A DNA stretch of 64,000 nt from Tachypleus tridentatus (GCF_004210375.1 NW_027467782.1:34151771-34215770); one strand, 5' to 3'; counted from the stretch's first letter, positions 24,799 to 36,875 are shown. Notes: generated by a model from the sequence alone, not told the origin. Numbers and translations: made by a program.

Positions 24799-25986
24799 CA
24801 CCACATGGCCAAAGTAGGTGAATACCCATATGTGCTTGTTGAACATTTCATTCCAAAACATGGGCATTAATATGGAGTTGATACTGCCTTTGCTGCTATA
24901 GCAGTCTCCACAGGAAGGGTTTTCCCTAGATTTTGAAAGATGGATGTGGGAATTCACTCCTATTCAGTCACAAGAGCATTAGCAAGGTTGGGCAAGAAGG
25001 CCTGGCTTGCAGTCAGCATTCCAATTCATCCCAAAGTTGTTCAGCAGGGTTGATGTCATGGCTCTGTGCAAGCCAGTCAATTTCTTCAACATCGACCTCA
25101 GCAAACCATGTCTTTATGGACCTTGCTTTGAGCATGGGGGCATTGTAATGTTGGAAAAAAGGGGCCTTCCCCAAACTGTTGCAAAAATTTTGGAAACACA
25201 CAACTCTAGAATGTCATTGTATGCTGTAGCATTAAGACTTCCTTTCACTGGAACTAAAGAGCCTAGTTTAAACCATGAAAACAGCCCCAGACCATTATTT
25301 CTCCTCCACAAAACTTTATAATTAACACTATGCATTCAGGCGGGCATTGTTTTCCTGGCATCTGCCAAACCCAGATTCGTTCATCAGACTGCCAGATAGT
25401 GAAGCAAGATTCATTACTCCAGAAAACGTGTTTCTACTGATCCAGAATCCAATGGTGGTAACTTTACACCACTCCAGCCAATGCTTGGCATTGCTCATGG
25501 TGACCTTACGCTTGCATGTGGCTGCTCGACCATGGAAACCCATTTCATGAAGTTCCCAATGAACAGTTCTTGTGCTTGCATTCCTTACACAGGCAGTTTG
25601 GAACTCAGTAGATGTTTATGCATTATGCGCTTCACCACTTGGTGGTCCCATTCTGTGAACTTCTATGGCCTACCTCTTCATGACTACAGTGTTTTTTTCT
25701 TCTAGACGTTTTCGCTTCACAATAAGAGCACTTACAGTTGACCGGGGGCAGCTCTAGCAGGACAGAAATTTGACAAACTCACTTGTTCAAAAAGTAATAT
25801 CCTATGACAGTGCCATGTTGAAAGACACTGAGCTCTTCAATACAACCCATTCTACTGCCAATGTTTGTCTATGGAGATTGCATGGCTGCATGCTTGACTT
25901 TATGCATCTGTTAGCAACGGGTGTGGCTGAAATAGCCAAACCCACTAATTAGAAGGATGTCCGCATACTTTTGGCCATGTAGTGTG
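24799..25986 (-). mobile_element. Nearly full-length Tc1-like DNA transposon, inactive
   Basis: The terminal inverted repeat CACCACATGGCCAAAGTA (left) corresponds to CACTACATGGCCAAAAGTA (reverse complement of the right end), with TA at the left edge. On the minus strand, broken readings carry MGFHGRAA, SDE-like region remnants, ARSIKTWFAEVDVEEIDW and a degraded SPDLNP-EHLWDELE motif (SHDINPAEQLWDELE). The order is that of Tc1-type DDE transposases. Frameshifts separate the pieces. About 1.2 kb long. Confidence 0.85.
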
Positions 25987-26015
25987 TATAACAAATATAG
26001 AAAATCACAACTCAC

Positions 26016-26173
26016 TTCAAAGGTTCTTCTCCTTTAATGTCATCGCTAGCTCTCTTTCTTTTGGTGGATAACCTACTTGTAGATGCTTGATGTTGAACAG
26101 GTTTTTCTTGAATTGTGGGATTATGGGCAGACAACTGCTTGAGCTCTTCTCTTTGTATATATAATAATGCAGT
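26016..26173 (-). CDS. ATR: ATR exon, basic/Ser-rich linker
   Basis: This 158-nt exon has a GTCAAG acceptor and an AA|GTGAGT donor. It encodes a hydrophilic segment with REELKQL followed by a basic STKRKRAS patch. It occupies the place of the vertebrate ATR linker around Ser428 (SPKRRRLSSS), a phosphorylation region. The acceptor was chosen because it keeps phase 0 with the exon at 28297-28476. Its pyrimidine tract is poor, so the 5' edge may move. The end of a Tc1-like element lies only about 30 bp beyond the donor. Confidence 0.68.
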
Positions 26174-26381
26174 CTTGACACACTATATATAAACACACAC
26201 ATATTTAATTACAATAATAATTAAGAATATGTAAATTGAAAGAAAAATAAATCACAGAAACTTAAATTATATTTTTTAGAAAGAACACTGTGCAATATTT
26301 GAAATGAAGAAACCCAAGTAACAAAATAAAATTTGATATTAATGTAACCTTATCTTTAAACCACAGTACATATGCACACAA

Positions 26382-27756
26382 TTAAGCTCAGTCAATTGGA
26401 ACAACCACATGACCTCTTTGTACCCATTCAAGGTCTTTATAGTTTTAAATACTTCCAATTTTCAATAGTGTACATATTTACAAAATTTTGCACACTTTCA
26501 GTTAACATCATAAATAATATTTTTTTGTGAAGTAGTTTTAGTAAAATAAAATAAAGATTTGTCCATGTTTATATTAACCAACCTCATAACCACCAAAACA
26601 AAATCAATCTAAACTAACCTTTTCTGATTTTCGGAATGACTCTAAATTGTAACACAAAACTACATTCATTTACCCTAAGTAGTTTTAAGGTCCTAACAGT
26701 GTACATCTATTTGTAATTAAAAATTTATTTTTTTATATGCTCTTTGAATCCTGTCTAACTATTATCTGTGTCACTCAAGGCACATACAGCTCACGTTACA
26801 GTAATGAATCACATTAACTACAAGATACTTGCACGTGTGGCTTGTGAAACATTTTTATTATATTATTATTATTTTCTTTACATAATCTATTCTTAACTAA
26901 TCTAAAAAGAGATCCACATTTTTACATTTTGATTAGTTTTAATAATAATAAATAAAGAAGAAACAAGACAAATATGAAATATTGTACTTGTAGATTGTTG
27001 AGAACACTATATACTACTGTTTTTACACTAATGGTAGTAATGCATTAAATAATTTTCATTTAATTAAATAACGGACCAAAGAACATATACTGATAATATG
27101 TAAAAAGCAGATAATTTCTCCTAACACTCAATTTTTCTACCTTTCTACCTATGCAACAAAAGCTGTTGCAAATCTGTCCAAGCTAGCCATTAAATTTCCC
27201 ATGAGAAAGAAGGTTGTTCTCTGAGTAAAACTAATGTTTATTTTTTCAGAATACAACATTATACAATACATCATTTGATAGATCAAAACCTTGACTTTCT
27301 GTTGGTTATAAATAATATATAAATAAATCTAAGAGAGAATAATCACCAAAACCTGAAAGAAAGGATATGACAGCTTGATGTGGCAGGAATGGGGTCTGAT
27401 TTTTTATTTATAGCTTTGTAGCCAAACAAAATTGAAGGCTATAAAAATTATGGTTTGTCTGAGCAATGACAATTTTATTCTGAGTAATTTAAGTTTAATT
27501 TTGTACTTTTTGAAAGGGTGGTGAATTAAATAGGGAAGACAAGATACCTAAAGTAAATATGTCATGTGTTATACTAAGAGAAATTCAGGAAGTTTTTTTT
27601 AAAATATGACCTCGTAGAATTAAAAACTTATAAAGATATGAATCATTAGCTAAAATTTTAAGCTTTTCTAAATAATATAACATAAAAGAAAAAATAGTTT
27701 AATAAAAGTTTAAATGTAAGACACTAAACGATACCTTGGGTGAGAAGATTAGTTAA
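26382..27756. mobile_element. TTAA-type element crossing the duplication boundary
   Basis: Carries the family's CATGACCTCTTTGTACCC and ATGTAAGACACTAAAC blocks and ends TTAA (27753-27756). The left tip is truncated to GCTCAGTCAATTGG. The duplication starts inside it at 27446, so unit 2 begins with only its right 310 bp (47980-48290). Confidence 0.55.
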
Positions 27757-27789
27757 CCAAAGACTTTTAAAAATGCTGGTCTTTCATTT

Positions 27790-28022
27790 TTGATTTGTTT
27801 ATGAATTTTGTGGAAAACTATCCAAGGGCTTTACACGCATAGCTGTCTCCAATTCTGAAGTATAAGACTAAAAGGAAGGTAGCTAAGGAACAGCCAGTGA
27901 GATTTGATAGTTACACTTATTGCACCCACAAGCCCCACAGAACACACATTTGCAGTAATGAAACACAGATAATAAAATCTTAGATTCACAGTTTGAGCAC
28001 ATTAATCACTTGGCTGCACCAA
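27790..28022 (-). mobile_element. Diverged SINE (unit 1)
   Basis: TAAGACTAAAAGGAAGGTAGCTA and CACATTAATCACTTGGCTGCACC align in order with body and head of the 7.1-kb SINE. Repeated in unit 2 at 48324-48556. Confidence 0.65.
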
Positions 28023-28296
28023 ACTAATGGTCCATTATGAAAGATTTTACAAAAGCTCCAGATAAAAGAATAATGTGCAGCAGTATAAAATATGAATGTA
28101 AATAACAAAAACATGATATGAGTATACACATACTTATCTATTCATTTTCTCAAAGTGTAATAGACATATAAAACTTTGTTAGCTAGTCTAATTTATAATG
28201 CAAAAATACACTACAGTTCTACAAAACACCTTTATCCAATACATACATACAAGTTTCATATTTTAAAAACCCTTTCAACTCTACAGTTTATCTTAC

Positions 28297-28476
28297 CTGT
28301 GAGTTCACCATTTTTCCACAATGATTTAATAGAACTTCACTCAGAGATTCAATCAACTTCTTGGGAACAGAAAAGTTTCTACTTTTAAGGTAGCTCATCA
28401 GGTAAGTAAATGTGTCAACAATTGCAACTCCAAGTTTTTCAGTTGTAAGTTGATACAAACCATACCTATCTAAAAT
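28297..28476 (-). CDS. ATR: ATR-like exon, N-terminal HEAT repeats (unit 1)
   Basis: This 180-nt exon has a TTTCAG acceptor, a CAG|GTAAGA donor and 60 open codons beginning ILDRYGLYQL. It aligns loosely with the ATR segment just before the Ser428 linker (FEDGVLMRLKSDLL...YFLKFVP). Both ends are phase 0, so it fits its neighbours. A near-identical copy sits at 48831-49010. The copies differ by a Pro versus Phe codon (28363-28365 against 48897-48899), caused by two adjacent base changes. Confidence 0.7.
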
Positions 28477-29223
28477 CTGAAAGAATCAACTAGTTCACAT
28501 ACATTTAAAGACTCACAGAAATGGTTAAGTGAAATGAAATGTAAATGATAAACCTTAACTTTAAAAACTGTACTAGTGATAAAGTATTTTCTTTTCATAA
28601 GCCATTGTGCCAATATCTTATAAAAATAATTCAAAATAAAGAATCTGTAAAGTTTATTTTTCTTTTTTGTCATACTCTTTTCCTTTATATATAAACTCTC
28701 AGATCTAAAGTTTGCAATAGTTAATTTATTTGAAACCTACAACTAGCTAGTAGACAAGCAAAAAAAAGTTATAAAATAAAAATTATTTTAGTTTACTTTC
28801 TGTAAATGTAAACATTTTATTGCCTGAAAAAAGACCAAAATAAAACCTGTGTGTTAGCCCCGAAACACACTTTCAAAATTCAAATTTAATTCTGAATTTC
28901 TTTATGGTTTGGTATCAAACACTTTCAGAATACTTAGAACTAATTTTACTTTGTTTTGTTCCTACGTTTGATCAGTTTAACAATTATGCAACTAGCTTAA
29001 GACATATAGCTACTTTAAAAACAAATGTTTTCTTCATGAACACATTGGAAACAAATTATAACAGAAGTTCTTGGAAGGTTTCTGACTTGTTTGAATGAAT
29101 AACTACATACTATTCTGAATAAAGAAAAATAAACCAGTTCTACTTATAAACAATCTCAAATGTGGGAGGTAAAGAAAAAAAATTATTTTTCTAGGTTACA
29201 CTGAAGGTAGTAATTATCTTCCT
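28477..29223. other. Intronic, nothing recognised
   Basis: AT-rich intron. Readings at 28470-28673 (minus) and 28904-29098 (plus) have no domain and recur in unit 2 only because the units are nearly identical. Confidence 0.55.
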
Positions 29224-30330
29224 TAGTTGGTTGGTTGGTTGATTTGGTGTTTTATGGCACAAAGCAGCTGGGCTATCTGTGCTAAACATCCAGTAAAAAG
29301 ATAAAATTAAAGTAAAATAAAAGAAAATTAAGGTAAAAAAAAAACAAAGTAAAAAAACCATAAACCAATGTTTACATCTAGTCTAAAGCATTAAAACAAA
29401 ACTACAGTAATACAAGTTGTAGAGGACTTTCTGCAGCATAACTGTAATTATCATAACTCGCTAGGAAGATTAAAAGAGATAAGTAACGAAAACCATCATC
29501 AGTCACCTGTAGCTGGCCTTTCCAGTCTTGGTTCCAAGTTATTTGATGTTATAGCTATTTTCAAAAGTAAAGTAATTAAAGTTTTAAAGGAAGTGTAGCA
29601 AAATTTTAATAGTAACTTGCCAGGATGACTAACAGGTAGTTCAAACAGCAGCGTTAGTCACCTAAGTAGACCTTTCCAGTCCTATTTGAGTTACTTGACT
29701 TTACAGTCATTTTCTAATTTCAAATCAAACTAGATAGACTGTGATTCTCCAAAGGGATTCTCATCAAAGAAGGTCTAAAGAAACTTAAATGGCATTAGAA
29801 AGACTGATGGCCTTTAAAAAAACTAAAAACATTTCCAAGGTGGACAATGTCATTATGGACAAACCTTAGGACAGAATATGGTGAAAATGGCACCATCGTT
29901 GATAGTCATAACGATGGCAAGAAAGTAAAATGTGGTATACAGTGACCTGAGTATCACACAGACAACATAATGGTGTATCAGTTCCAGATAAATGAAAACA
30001 ATGAGTTAAAAACTGTGACCAATGCATAGTCTAGTTAGAACAACTTCCTCCTTCCGATCCTTACGGTAACAAGGACAGCCAAAGTCTAATACAGGGTTGT
30101 ATTTGGAAAAGCATGTTTTTGCATTGCTCACTCCAAATTGACTGCGAGATGGCACAGAGCCAAGCCTTGAATACAGGACCATAGTCCATGTATCAGACAG
30201 GCACAGCGGTGATAGTGCCAGAGCAGATAGACTTAGCTGCAGTGTCGGCAAGCTAGCTTCCATGAATACCAATATGGCCCAGTATCCAGAAAAACTGAAT
30301 AGAAGTAGATGATAAAGAGAAATGGGCCAG

Positions 30331-30612
30331 TCAGTTGTGAATATTGGTGACAACAGGGTGTGAACCAATGTGAAGCGATTCTAGGGCCAGCAGAGAACTA
30401 AGCGAGTCAGTATAAATCATGCAGTTTGAGTACTGCTTAGCTTCTATGTGATCCAGGGCAAGAGAGATGGCATACAGTTCAGTAGTAAACACAGAAGCTG
30501 TAGAGGGGATTCTACGTGCAACCATGGTAGAGTCCACACAGTCACCTGATTTTGAACCATCTGTATAAACAGGAATGGAAAGATGGTTCAAAAGATGTTC
30601 AACAAATAACAA
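30331..30612 (-). pseudogene. LINE RNase H domain (unit 1)
   Basis: VYTDGSKSGDCVDSTMV gives the first RNase H Asp, TTELYAISLALDHIE the catalytic Glu, and IYTDSLSSLLAL the second Asp. This is the standard order for retroelement RNase H, which removes the RNA strand after cDNA synthesis. In unit 2 a single lost G (GGGG against GGG) breaks this frame. Confidence 0.85.
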
Positions 30613-31060
30613 ACAGTATTTCCAATCAGGAGTGTCTACTTTTCTCAGATAGCTTTAAGATAATTCACAATTGGGGATGGTAATAAACCATGGTGGGATG
30701 GGCTGACCAGTGGATACAGCAATGTTATCCAACGACAGACCCAATTCATCCAACTATGACTGGATATGAAGGCTAAAAGGAGCAATGGCATACCGTCTGG
30801 TCTGAAAAAGCATGAGCCAACGAGGAAAGAAAACACAACCCTAGATGGGATGCTTTGGTTAGGAACAAAGTTTCAAAGCATATAGTAAAGACAGTTGTAA
30901 ATGGCAGAGGTGCAAAAAAGGTTCATGAGACTATGTATAAGCTCTGAACTGGGGAAGTACAGAAACCCCCAGTGCAGAGCTGAAGTCCTTAATGATGAAT
31001 AGTGTCCAGCATCTTTAAGGCCAATGGTCTGGCAGAGCCATAGACCAGTGATTCATAGTC

Positions 31061-31312
31061 GAGGTGGCCGAGCATAATCCAAGTGTGTTAAGATTCGAAT
31101 TCCCATCACATCAAACATGCTCACCCTTTCAGCCATGGGGCATTATAATGTGACATTCAATCACACTATTTGTGGGTAAAAGAGGAGCCCATGAGTTGGC
31201 AGTGGATGGTGATGACTAGCTGCCTTCCCTCTAGTCTTACACTGCTAAATTAGGGACAGCTAGCACAGGTAGCCCTCGAGTAGCTTTGCACGAAATTCAA
31301 AAACAAGCAAAC
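31061..31312 (+). mobile_element. SINE nested in the LINE (unit 1)
   Basis: Head TGGCCGAGC...GTGTTAAG with box B-like ATTCGAATTCCC, then the common body (ACTAGCTGCCTTCCCTCTAG, TAGCTTTGCACGAAATTCA) and an A-rich tail. CATAGTC flanks both ends (31054-31060, 31313-31319). It interrupts the LINE between RT and RNase H, so it is younger than the LINE insertion. Confidence 0.9.
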
Positions 31313-31328
31313 CATAGTCCAGTGTCGG

Positions 31329-32110
31329 TCAAATAAGAGCACGATATATCTTTAGCATAGAACATCGATCCACTCCACAAGTGATGGAAGAGAGGACAAG
31401 GAGGATGTTCAGTGCTCTTGTACATTTGACCTGTAGCTGCTTGATTTGTGGTATAAAGGTCAGCTTACGGTCAAAGATAAGCCCCAAGAACTTAGTCTCA
31501 AAGACCTCAGGCAGCACAACTTCACCGCTATGGAGTTCAGGATCAGGACGAATACCCCATTGGTGACAGAATTGCATGCAAACTGTTTTAGTGAGAGAGA
31601 AGGTAAAGCCCTTTGCTGTGATCCACTTCAGTAAACAATTGAGAGCAGTTTGTAGCTGCCGCTCAATATACCTCATGTTCAATGACTGGCATGAGATGTG
31701 AAAGTCGTCGATATAGAGCGTGTTTGCAACAGTGAGAGGGAGTTGTTCAGTGATGGCATTAATTTTTATACTGAAAAGTGTGACATTCAGAACACAGCCC
31801 CAAGAGACTCCAAGTTTCTACAGAAAAAATGGTAAAGTGTTGAACCCACATGAACTTGGAATTGCCTGACCATTAACAAATTTTTAATAAATGTGGGCAA
31901 ATGGCCACGTAACTCATATCTATGCTGTCTCACAAAATGCCATATCTCCATGTTGTATTATAAGCCTTCTCAATGTCAAAGAATATTGATACAAGATGTT
32001 TGAGAAAGGCTTTTCTGACTGACGTTTCAAGTCGAATCAGGTGGTCCATGGTGGAGTGCTGTCATCGAAACCCACAATGGGTGGGAGAGAGGAGGTTGTG
32101 TCATTCAAGA
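31329..32110 (-). pseudogene. LINE reverse transcriptase domain (unit 1)
   Basis: Minus-strand pieces include FDIEKAYNTTW (first catalytic Asp region), a stretch resembling SWGCVLN in place of the usual PQGSVLSP, and LYIDDFHI, the F/Y-x-D-D motif holding two catalytic Asp residues. The thumb-like segment follows in the open reading 31329-31682 (ITAKGFTFSLTKTVCMQF, FLGLIFDRKLTF). Frame breaks separate the parts. Confidence 0.82.
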
Positions 32111-32416
32111 ACCAAACTAGACAAGCATTAACCATCCTTTCTGAGGTTTTACAGAGACAGCTCACTAGATAGTAGTTTGAAGGAATCTTGGGATCATTCC
32201 CAGGCTAAGAAAAAGGTAGGACAGTTGCCTGGTACCAGGCATCAGGAAAAACATTCTCCTGCCAGACCTGGTCAAAAACAATCAGAAGAATAGTAAGAGA
32301 AGCAGGAGATAGATGGTGCAGCATTTCATAGTGTACATCATCAGATCCAACTGATGAAGGGCCAGTTTGAGTTTCACCAGTGTAAAGGGATGATTAGAAT
32401 CATAGAGATATTCAGC

Positions 32417-32690
32417 TCAAAAGGACAGAAGTGTTTGCTCTTCCTGAGTCTTGATGGCTAAAAAGGTGGAGGAAGAAGCAGAAGTGCTAGATTCCCAACA
32501 AAAGTTTTCACCTAGAGTATCAGCAATGCTCCAGGTATCAGCTACTTCCTGACCATCAGGGAGCAAGATCGAGAGGGGGATGGAATTATACTGCCCATTG
32601 ACCTTCTGAACCTTGTCATATATGACTTTAGAACTGGTGGTAGAAGATATGCTAGTCATGAACTTAATTCAAGATTCCCTTTGGCTTTGG
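32417..32690 (-). pseudogene. LINE ORF2 pre-RT segment (unit 1)
   Basis: The minus reading contains SKVIYDKVQKVNG, LPDGQEVADTWSIADTLGE and STFLAIKTQEE. This is the spacer typically found between endonuclease and reverse transcriptase in such LINEs. The frame ends in a stop at 32417. Confidence 0.65.
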
Positions 32691-32700
32691 CATCTTACCC

Positions 32701-34065
32701 ACTAAGCACATTTCTAAAACTCAAATCAGTTTCAAAGAGTTGATCTCAAGCTGTCAACAACCATGTGACAGTTGAGTTACAAATATCCTTAATGAAAAGC
32801 ATGCATCAACTTATTAAAAGTTCTCCAATGTTCTTACCTTCCATGACTTATTGTGCAGACACTAAGAAAACATAAAAAAGCCCTGCTTTCCCAACATAAA
32901 GAAGACTTAACTGTTTGCTGTTGTGGTTCTAAGAATGAAAGTAAAAAATAATATGTAACAAATGTCAACCACATTACAACTGCTACATCCATGCTAGTAA
33001 GACCTTGTTTAATGCCAGGACTTATAGGTCCATCTGGGATATGACAGACACAACAGTGAATGAGATGCTATTTATGATGAATTTCTCCCAGTTGTGTATA
33101 AGAATATATTATAGAGGTATGTAACTATCTGCAATTCACTTTGATTCTAACAATATAAAACTCAAATCAATTAACTTTCCTCCAAAACACTAAAAGCAAA
33201 TATCCCATTGAAGAGGAACAGTGTGTGTCATACAGAACACCGGTTCCAGAGAAGTAGAGCTCTTAAGCTCCTAGGAAGGTAAGAAGCTGGGCATTAACAA
33301 ATGAGGTAAGTGATAAAACAGAGTTTAAGTAGGATTCTGAACTACAGTAAAAGATCATGAGAGAATTTAGTGAAGCAGACTAACCTGGAAGATATTCTTT
33401 TCTGGAGGGTGCCTTCCTCTTCATGTGCACTCATTAACAATAAATACAAATGTATAAATGGGAGTTAAGAAAAAAAAACTTGTAGAACCACAGAAATTTT
33501 CAGGTCTGGTCAAAAGTAGTGGCAATCACATGTGAACGGGGTCAGAGTGCAAACTACTATCTTAATTTTGTAATGGAAATTTCTCAGTAGTAGCTAAAAA
33601 CTGGGAATGTTCCTGGGAATAAAGGATCTTTTATTTTAATTTGAAAAGAATGGCCAAGTTAGTTGGCACCCAAGGAACATCACAAAAATAAAACAGAGCC
33701 AAGTATAGGCTTGACCATTCTTTCACAGTAATATGGGAAGTGTAAATAAAAGTTAGGAAAATAAATAAAAAGACAGATATATGGTGATCCCCATCTTGAA
33801 TAGAATTATAAGACCGGTGTTTTGTCTTCAATGTTTTGAAGGCTACATAAGATAGGAAAGGTACCTGCAGAGGTGCCATTAGCCACCAAATAACATCCTC
33901 TGTCAAGTTCAAGAAAGCATCACTATCTCTAAGAGCTCCAGCATAGAAGATTGAACTACTTTGAGGGCAAATGCAAAGGTATGTATCATATACATATGTT
34001 AGGGTTGGGGTGGCTCCGCTGAGGCGACAAGAGATATTTACAAAATAGATGGAAAATAATGGACC
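32701..34065. other. Intronic, nothing recognised
   Basis: May include more of the LINE at its left edge. Purine-rich in part (33220-33500). A 93-codon minus reading at 33631-33912 shows no known domain. Confidence 0.45.
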
Positions 34066-34517
34066 AGTACAAGTATCATAAGATACTGATCCATCATGAT
34101 ATACCCAGTGGTTTATGTATTATTGGTAATGGATTCTACTACCAAGAAGATAATGACTTCAAACACTCATCCAACTTCAGTACAAGTATCATCAGATACT
34201 GATCCATCATGGTATACCCAGTGGTTTATGTATTATTGGTAATGGATTCTACTACCAAGAAGATAATGACTTCAAACACTCATCCAACTTAAGTACAAGT
34301 ATCATCAGATACTGATCCATCATGATATACCCAGTGGTTTATGTATTATTGGTAATGGATTCTACTACCAAGAAAATAATGACTTCAAACACTCATCCAA
34401 CTTAAGTACAAGTATCATCAGATACTGATCCATCATGGTATACCCAGTGGTTTATGTATTATTGATAATGGATTCTACTAACAAGAAGATAAAGACTTCA
34501 AACACTCATCCAACTTA
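34066..34517. repeat. Tandem array, four copies of 113 bp (unit 1)
   Basis: AGTACAAGTATCATCAGATAC starts copies at 34066, 34179, 34292 and 34405. The second half of each copy (GATAATGACTTCAAACACTCATCC) reads like the DNDPKHSS motif of Tc1 transposases. The unit therefore arose by expansion of a piece of transposase sequence. Copies differ by a few bases only. Confidence 0.95.
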
Positions 34518-34900
34518 TGCAGAAATTAGTTAGCTAAGAAAGAAGCTGCTGGAACCATTCAAATGATGCAATGGTCCTACAGAGTCCCAGTCTCAACTCA
34601 ATTGAGTAGATCTGGGATTTGATAAATCAAAACTTCACAGAACAAAAGTTTCTTCCAAAGAAATTTTATGGGAGTGTATTAGAGACACTTAGAAGAATAT
34701 CCTACAAGAAACTTTAATTAAATATTTTACAACCATGCATGAAAGATGGGACAACTAGCACTTCCACCAAGTTTCTGTTGTACTGAATATGAAGATTAAT
34801 ACACTTCTGATGTTTCACGTGTGATTAATTTTCTATTGTCCTGTGAAAGTAATTGGATGCCTAATTTTTTACTTTGTCCTTAAAGTTTTGCACAGTACTG
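34066..34900 (+). mobile_element. Tc1-like transposon 3' remnant with internal tandem array (unit 1)
   Basis: After a 113-bp repeat array comes a decayed Tc1-type transposase end. GAAAGAAGCTGC (KKEA), a broken SPDLNP-WDL stretch near 34590-34620, and LWECIRDT and ETLIKYFTTMHER near 34670-34745 keep the family order. It ends in the inverted-repeat-like TTTTGCACAGTACTG before TA. The left terminus is missing. Confidence 0.7.
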
Positions 34901-36745
34901 TATATGATTGTGAAAAGTATCAAACATACTGTTGGTGCCAACATGCTTTGTATTCACTGTGAAAAAAAACCTATGCACAGAACAGATGAAGAAAAAGTCC
35001 CATACTATCTGTGTATAGGTTTTGTCATAGTGAATATAAAGAATGTTGACACCAATAGCATGTTTGATATACAGTCAATATTTACATTGTTCTAAATAGA
35101 AGATAATTTACATGAAAGATTCTGCAAAACCCGCTCTTCCTATTGGTTATAAGGATACCATACAAGTTAAAACTGTCACTTAGCAATAGAGCTTCTAATT
35201 TGTAAGTGAGCATGGCTTATCTTGAACTAAGAACATTTTATAATACTTTCCTCCAGGACAAGTTTTTGGAATGTAATCAAATTACTCATAAGCAACCTGT
35301 GTAAGTGTACTTTGAAAATCAACATGTTAATGTAGACATTCTATACCAGTTGTTAAAGTTGAGATTCACAACCACAGAAGCATCACATAACAACAAAAGC
35401 TATTGTTAATTATTGTTTTAGAGGTTTATTTTGAAGTAAAGAAATTCAAACTCAAATAATACAAAACTTTGAATTGCAGCATACCTTATAATAATAATGT
35501 GATTATAATGCACTGAGAGTAAAACGATTTAATTAAATATTGAAATGTAACTCAGTAATGTGCACAGAAAGCAGTTTACAACAAGTATTATTCTGATATG
35601 GTTAAGCTATTCAGGAACATTACAGTAAAGATTCAGACCAACTGCACAAGCCAATTTACCAATGCAATTAGAACAGCCCCAGATTAGATGGGAAAAAGCA
35701 AACCTGCTATGTGTATAAGGCCTTCTGAAAAAAAGTATATGGAGCATCAAGGGTAAAGATATTACAACTGAAGACAAAATTAGCTGAAGAGGTCCTTGAA
35801 CAAAGGAAGGAAGGAGGTTTGTGGCAGATAAGGTAGCTCTGTAACCAGTTATGAAGGAAGCTGAGAAGCCATAATTATGAAACAAGAACACGAAAAAAAA
35901 AGAAAATTGTTGAAAATTTGGAAAATAGTGCCTAATGCACAAACTCTGGAGCAGTGGAAAAGTTTGTCTTGAATCTTGGGGGTTCTTATAGGTGACTACT
36001 TGAACATTCCTTTCTTAGTCAATCAATCCACTGTGAAAGAGAATTTGGTTTCTTTGAGAAAGGATTAAGTACAGCCAAATATGTAACTGTTTATGTCTAA
36101 TGTGAAAATATTACTTCTGAGGTCGTTATGAGGTAGTGCTGACATAGTAATTGGACAAATTTATACTAGAAAGCTAAAATAGTAAAAAAACCATGATAAG
36201 CTAGCCAAAATAAAGAAGCTTTATTTGAATTATCTTATACACTTATTTCTCTTCAGCTATTTTCCTTATGTGGTGGCCATTGCCTTCTTCATCAGAAGTG
36301 TAAAAATTGATCCAATTAATCTAGATGCCAAGCCTCCATCATATGACCTCAAAGAAGCCAATATAATTTCCCTATCCTTTTTATTTTGATAAAGGAGTAC
36401 TTTTCCTCAAGACTATGAGTTGTTAGTTCTAAGGAATTACCATTACATTATGCAAAGGGAGCAACACAGTGATTGCAGCTGTGGTCACACAGTAACCATG
36501 TAGCATTATGCACTTACTATATACTGAGTGACTAGATATCATATATGAAAATATTTACAAGATATCCAGATTTTGATGAAGCATATTCTATGTGGAGATT
36601 TTTGTATATCTTAGTTAAAAGCTTTAAAATAATCATAATTATGTACAGAAAAATAAAATGATACCAATCTATAAGCTTGATCCAATTTTCACCACAAAAT
36701 TTATAAATTGAAAGCTCAATGATAAAATTAACCAGAAGCTCTCAC
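34901..36745. other. Intronic, nothing recognised
   Basis: AT-rich. The longest readings (34874-35095 plus, 35607-35942 minus) have low-complexity or purine-strand bias and no domain. Confidence 0.5.
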
Positions 36746-36875
36746 CTCAACCAGATGAATGGTAGAACAATACAATATTGTTCCATCCACTGAATATACC
36801 AATGGTGTATAACCTAGAACACAGACTGTCTTCTCCAACACTGAACTAAGACGGGTTTCTAATTCCTGTATGTTG
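36746..36875 (-). CDS. ATR: ATR-like exon, N-terminal HEAT repeats (unit 1)
   Basis: This 130-nt exon has a GAAAG acceptor and a GAG|GTGAGA donor. It encodes NIQELETRLSSVLEKT through HLVE, then continues in phase into ILDRYGLY of the next exon. Together they parallel EEPLSKLIKTLF...EKLCVMFEDGVL of ATR. An alternative acceptor 10 bp inside would start the exon at GAATTA in phase 0. The longer form is preferred because it joins the exon at 37780-37913 in phase. Confidence 0.65.

Larger units (their letters stand above)
29224..32700 (-). mobile_element. I/Jockey-like LINE with RT and RNase H (unit 1)
   Basis: Read on the minus strand from about 32700: a pre-RT segment, reverse transcriptase, RNase H, a C-terminal part and a 3' tail ending in repeated AACC (TTGGTTGGTTGG on plus). 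It lacks endonuclease and ORF1, so it is 5'-truncated, as expected of target-primed reverse transcription. Stop codons and frameshifts divide the ORF. It lies in the intron between exons 36746-36875 and 28297-28476. A SINE is nested at 31061-31312. The exact 5' edge is uncertain. Confidence 0.85.

Noticed and set aside
35607-35942. 111-residue minus-strand membrane-like protein
   Set aside because: It lies in a purine-skewed stretch, which yields hydrophobic readings by composition. The unit 2 copy is broken at its start, and there are no splice or promoter signals.
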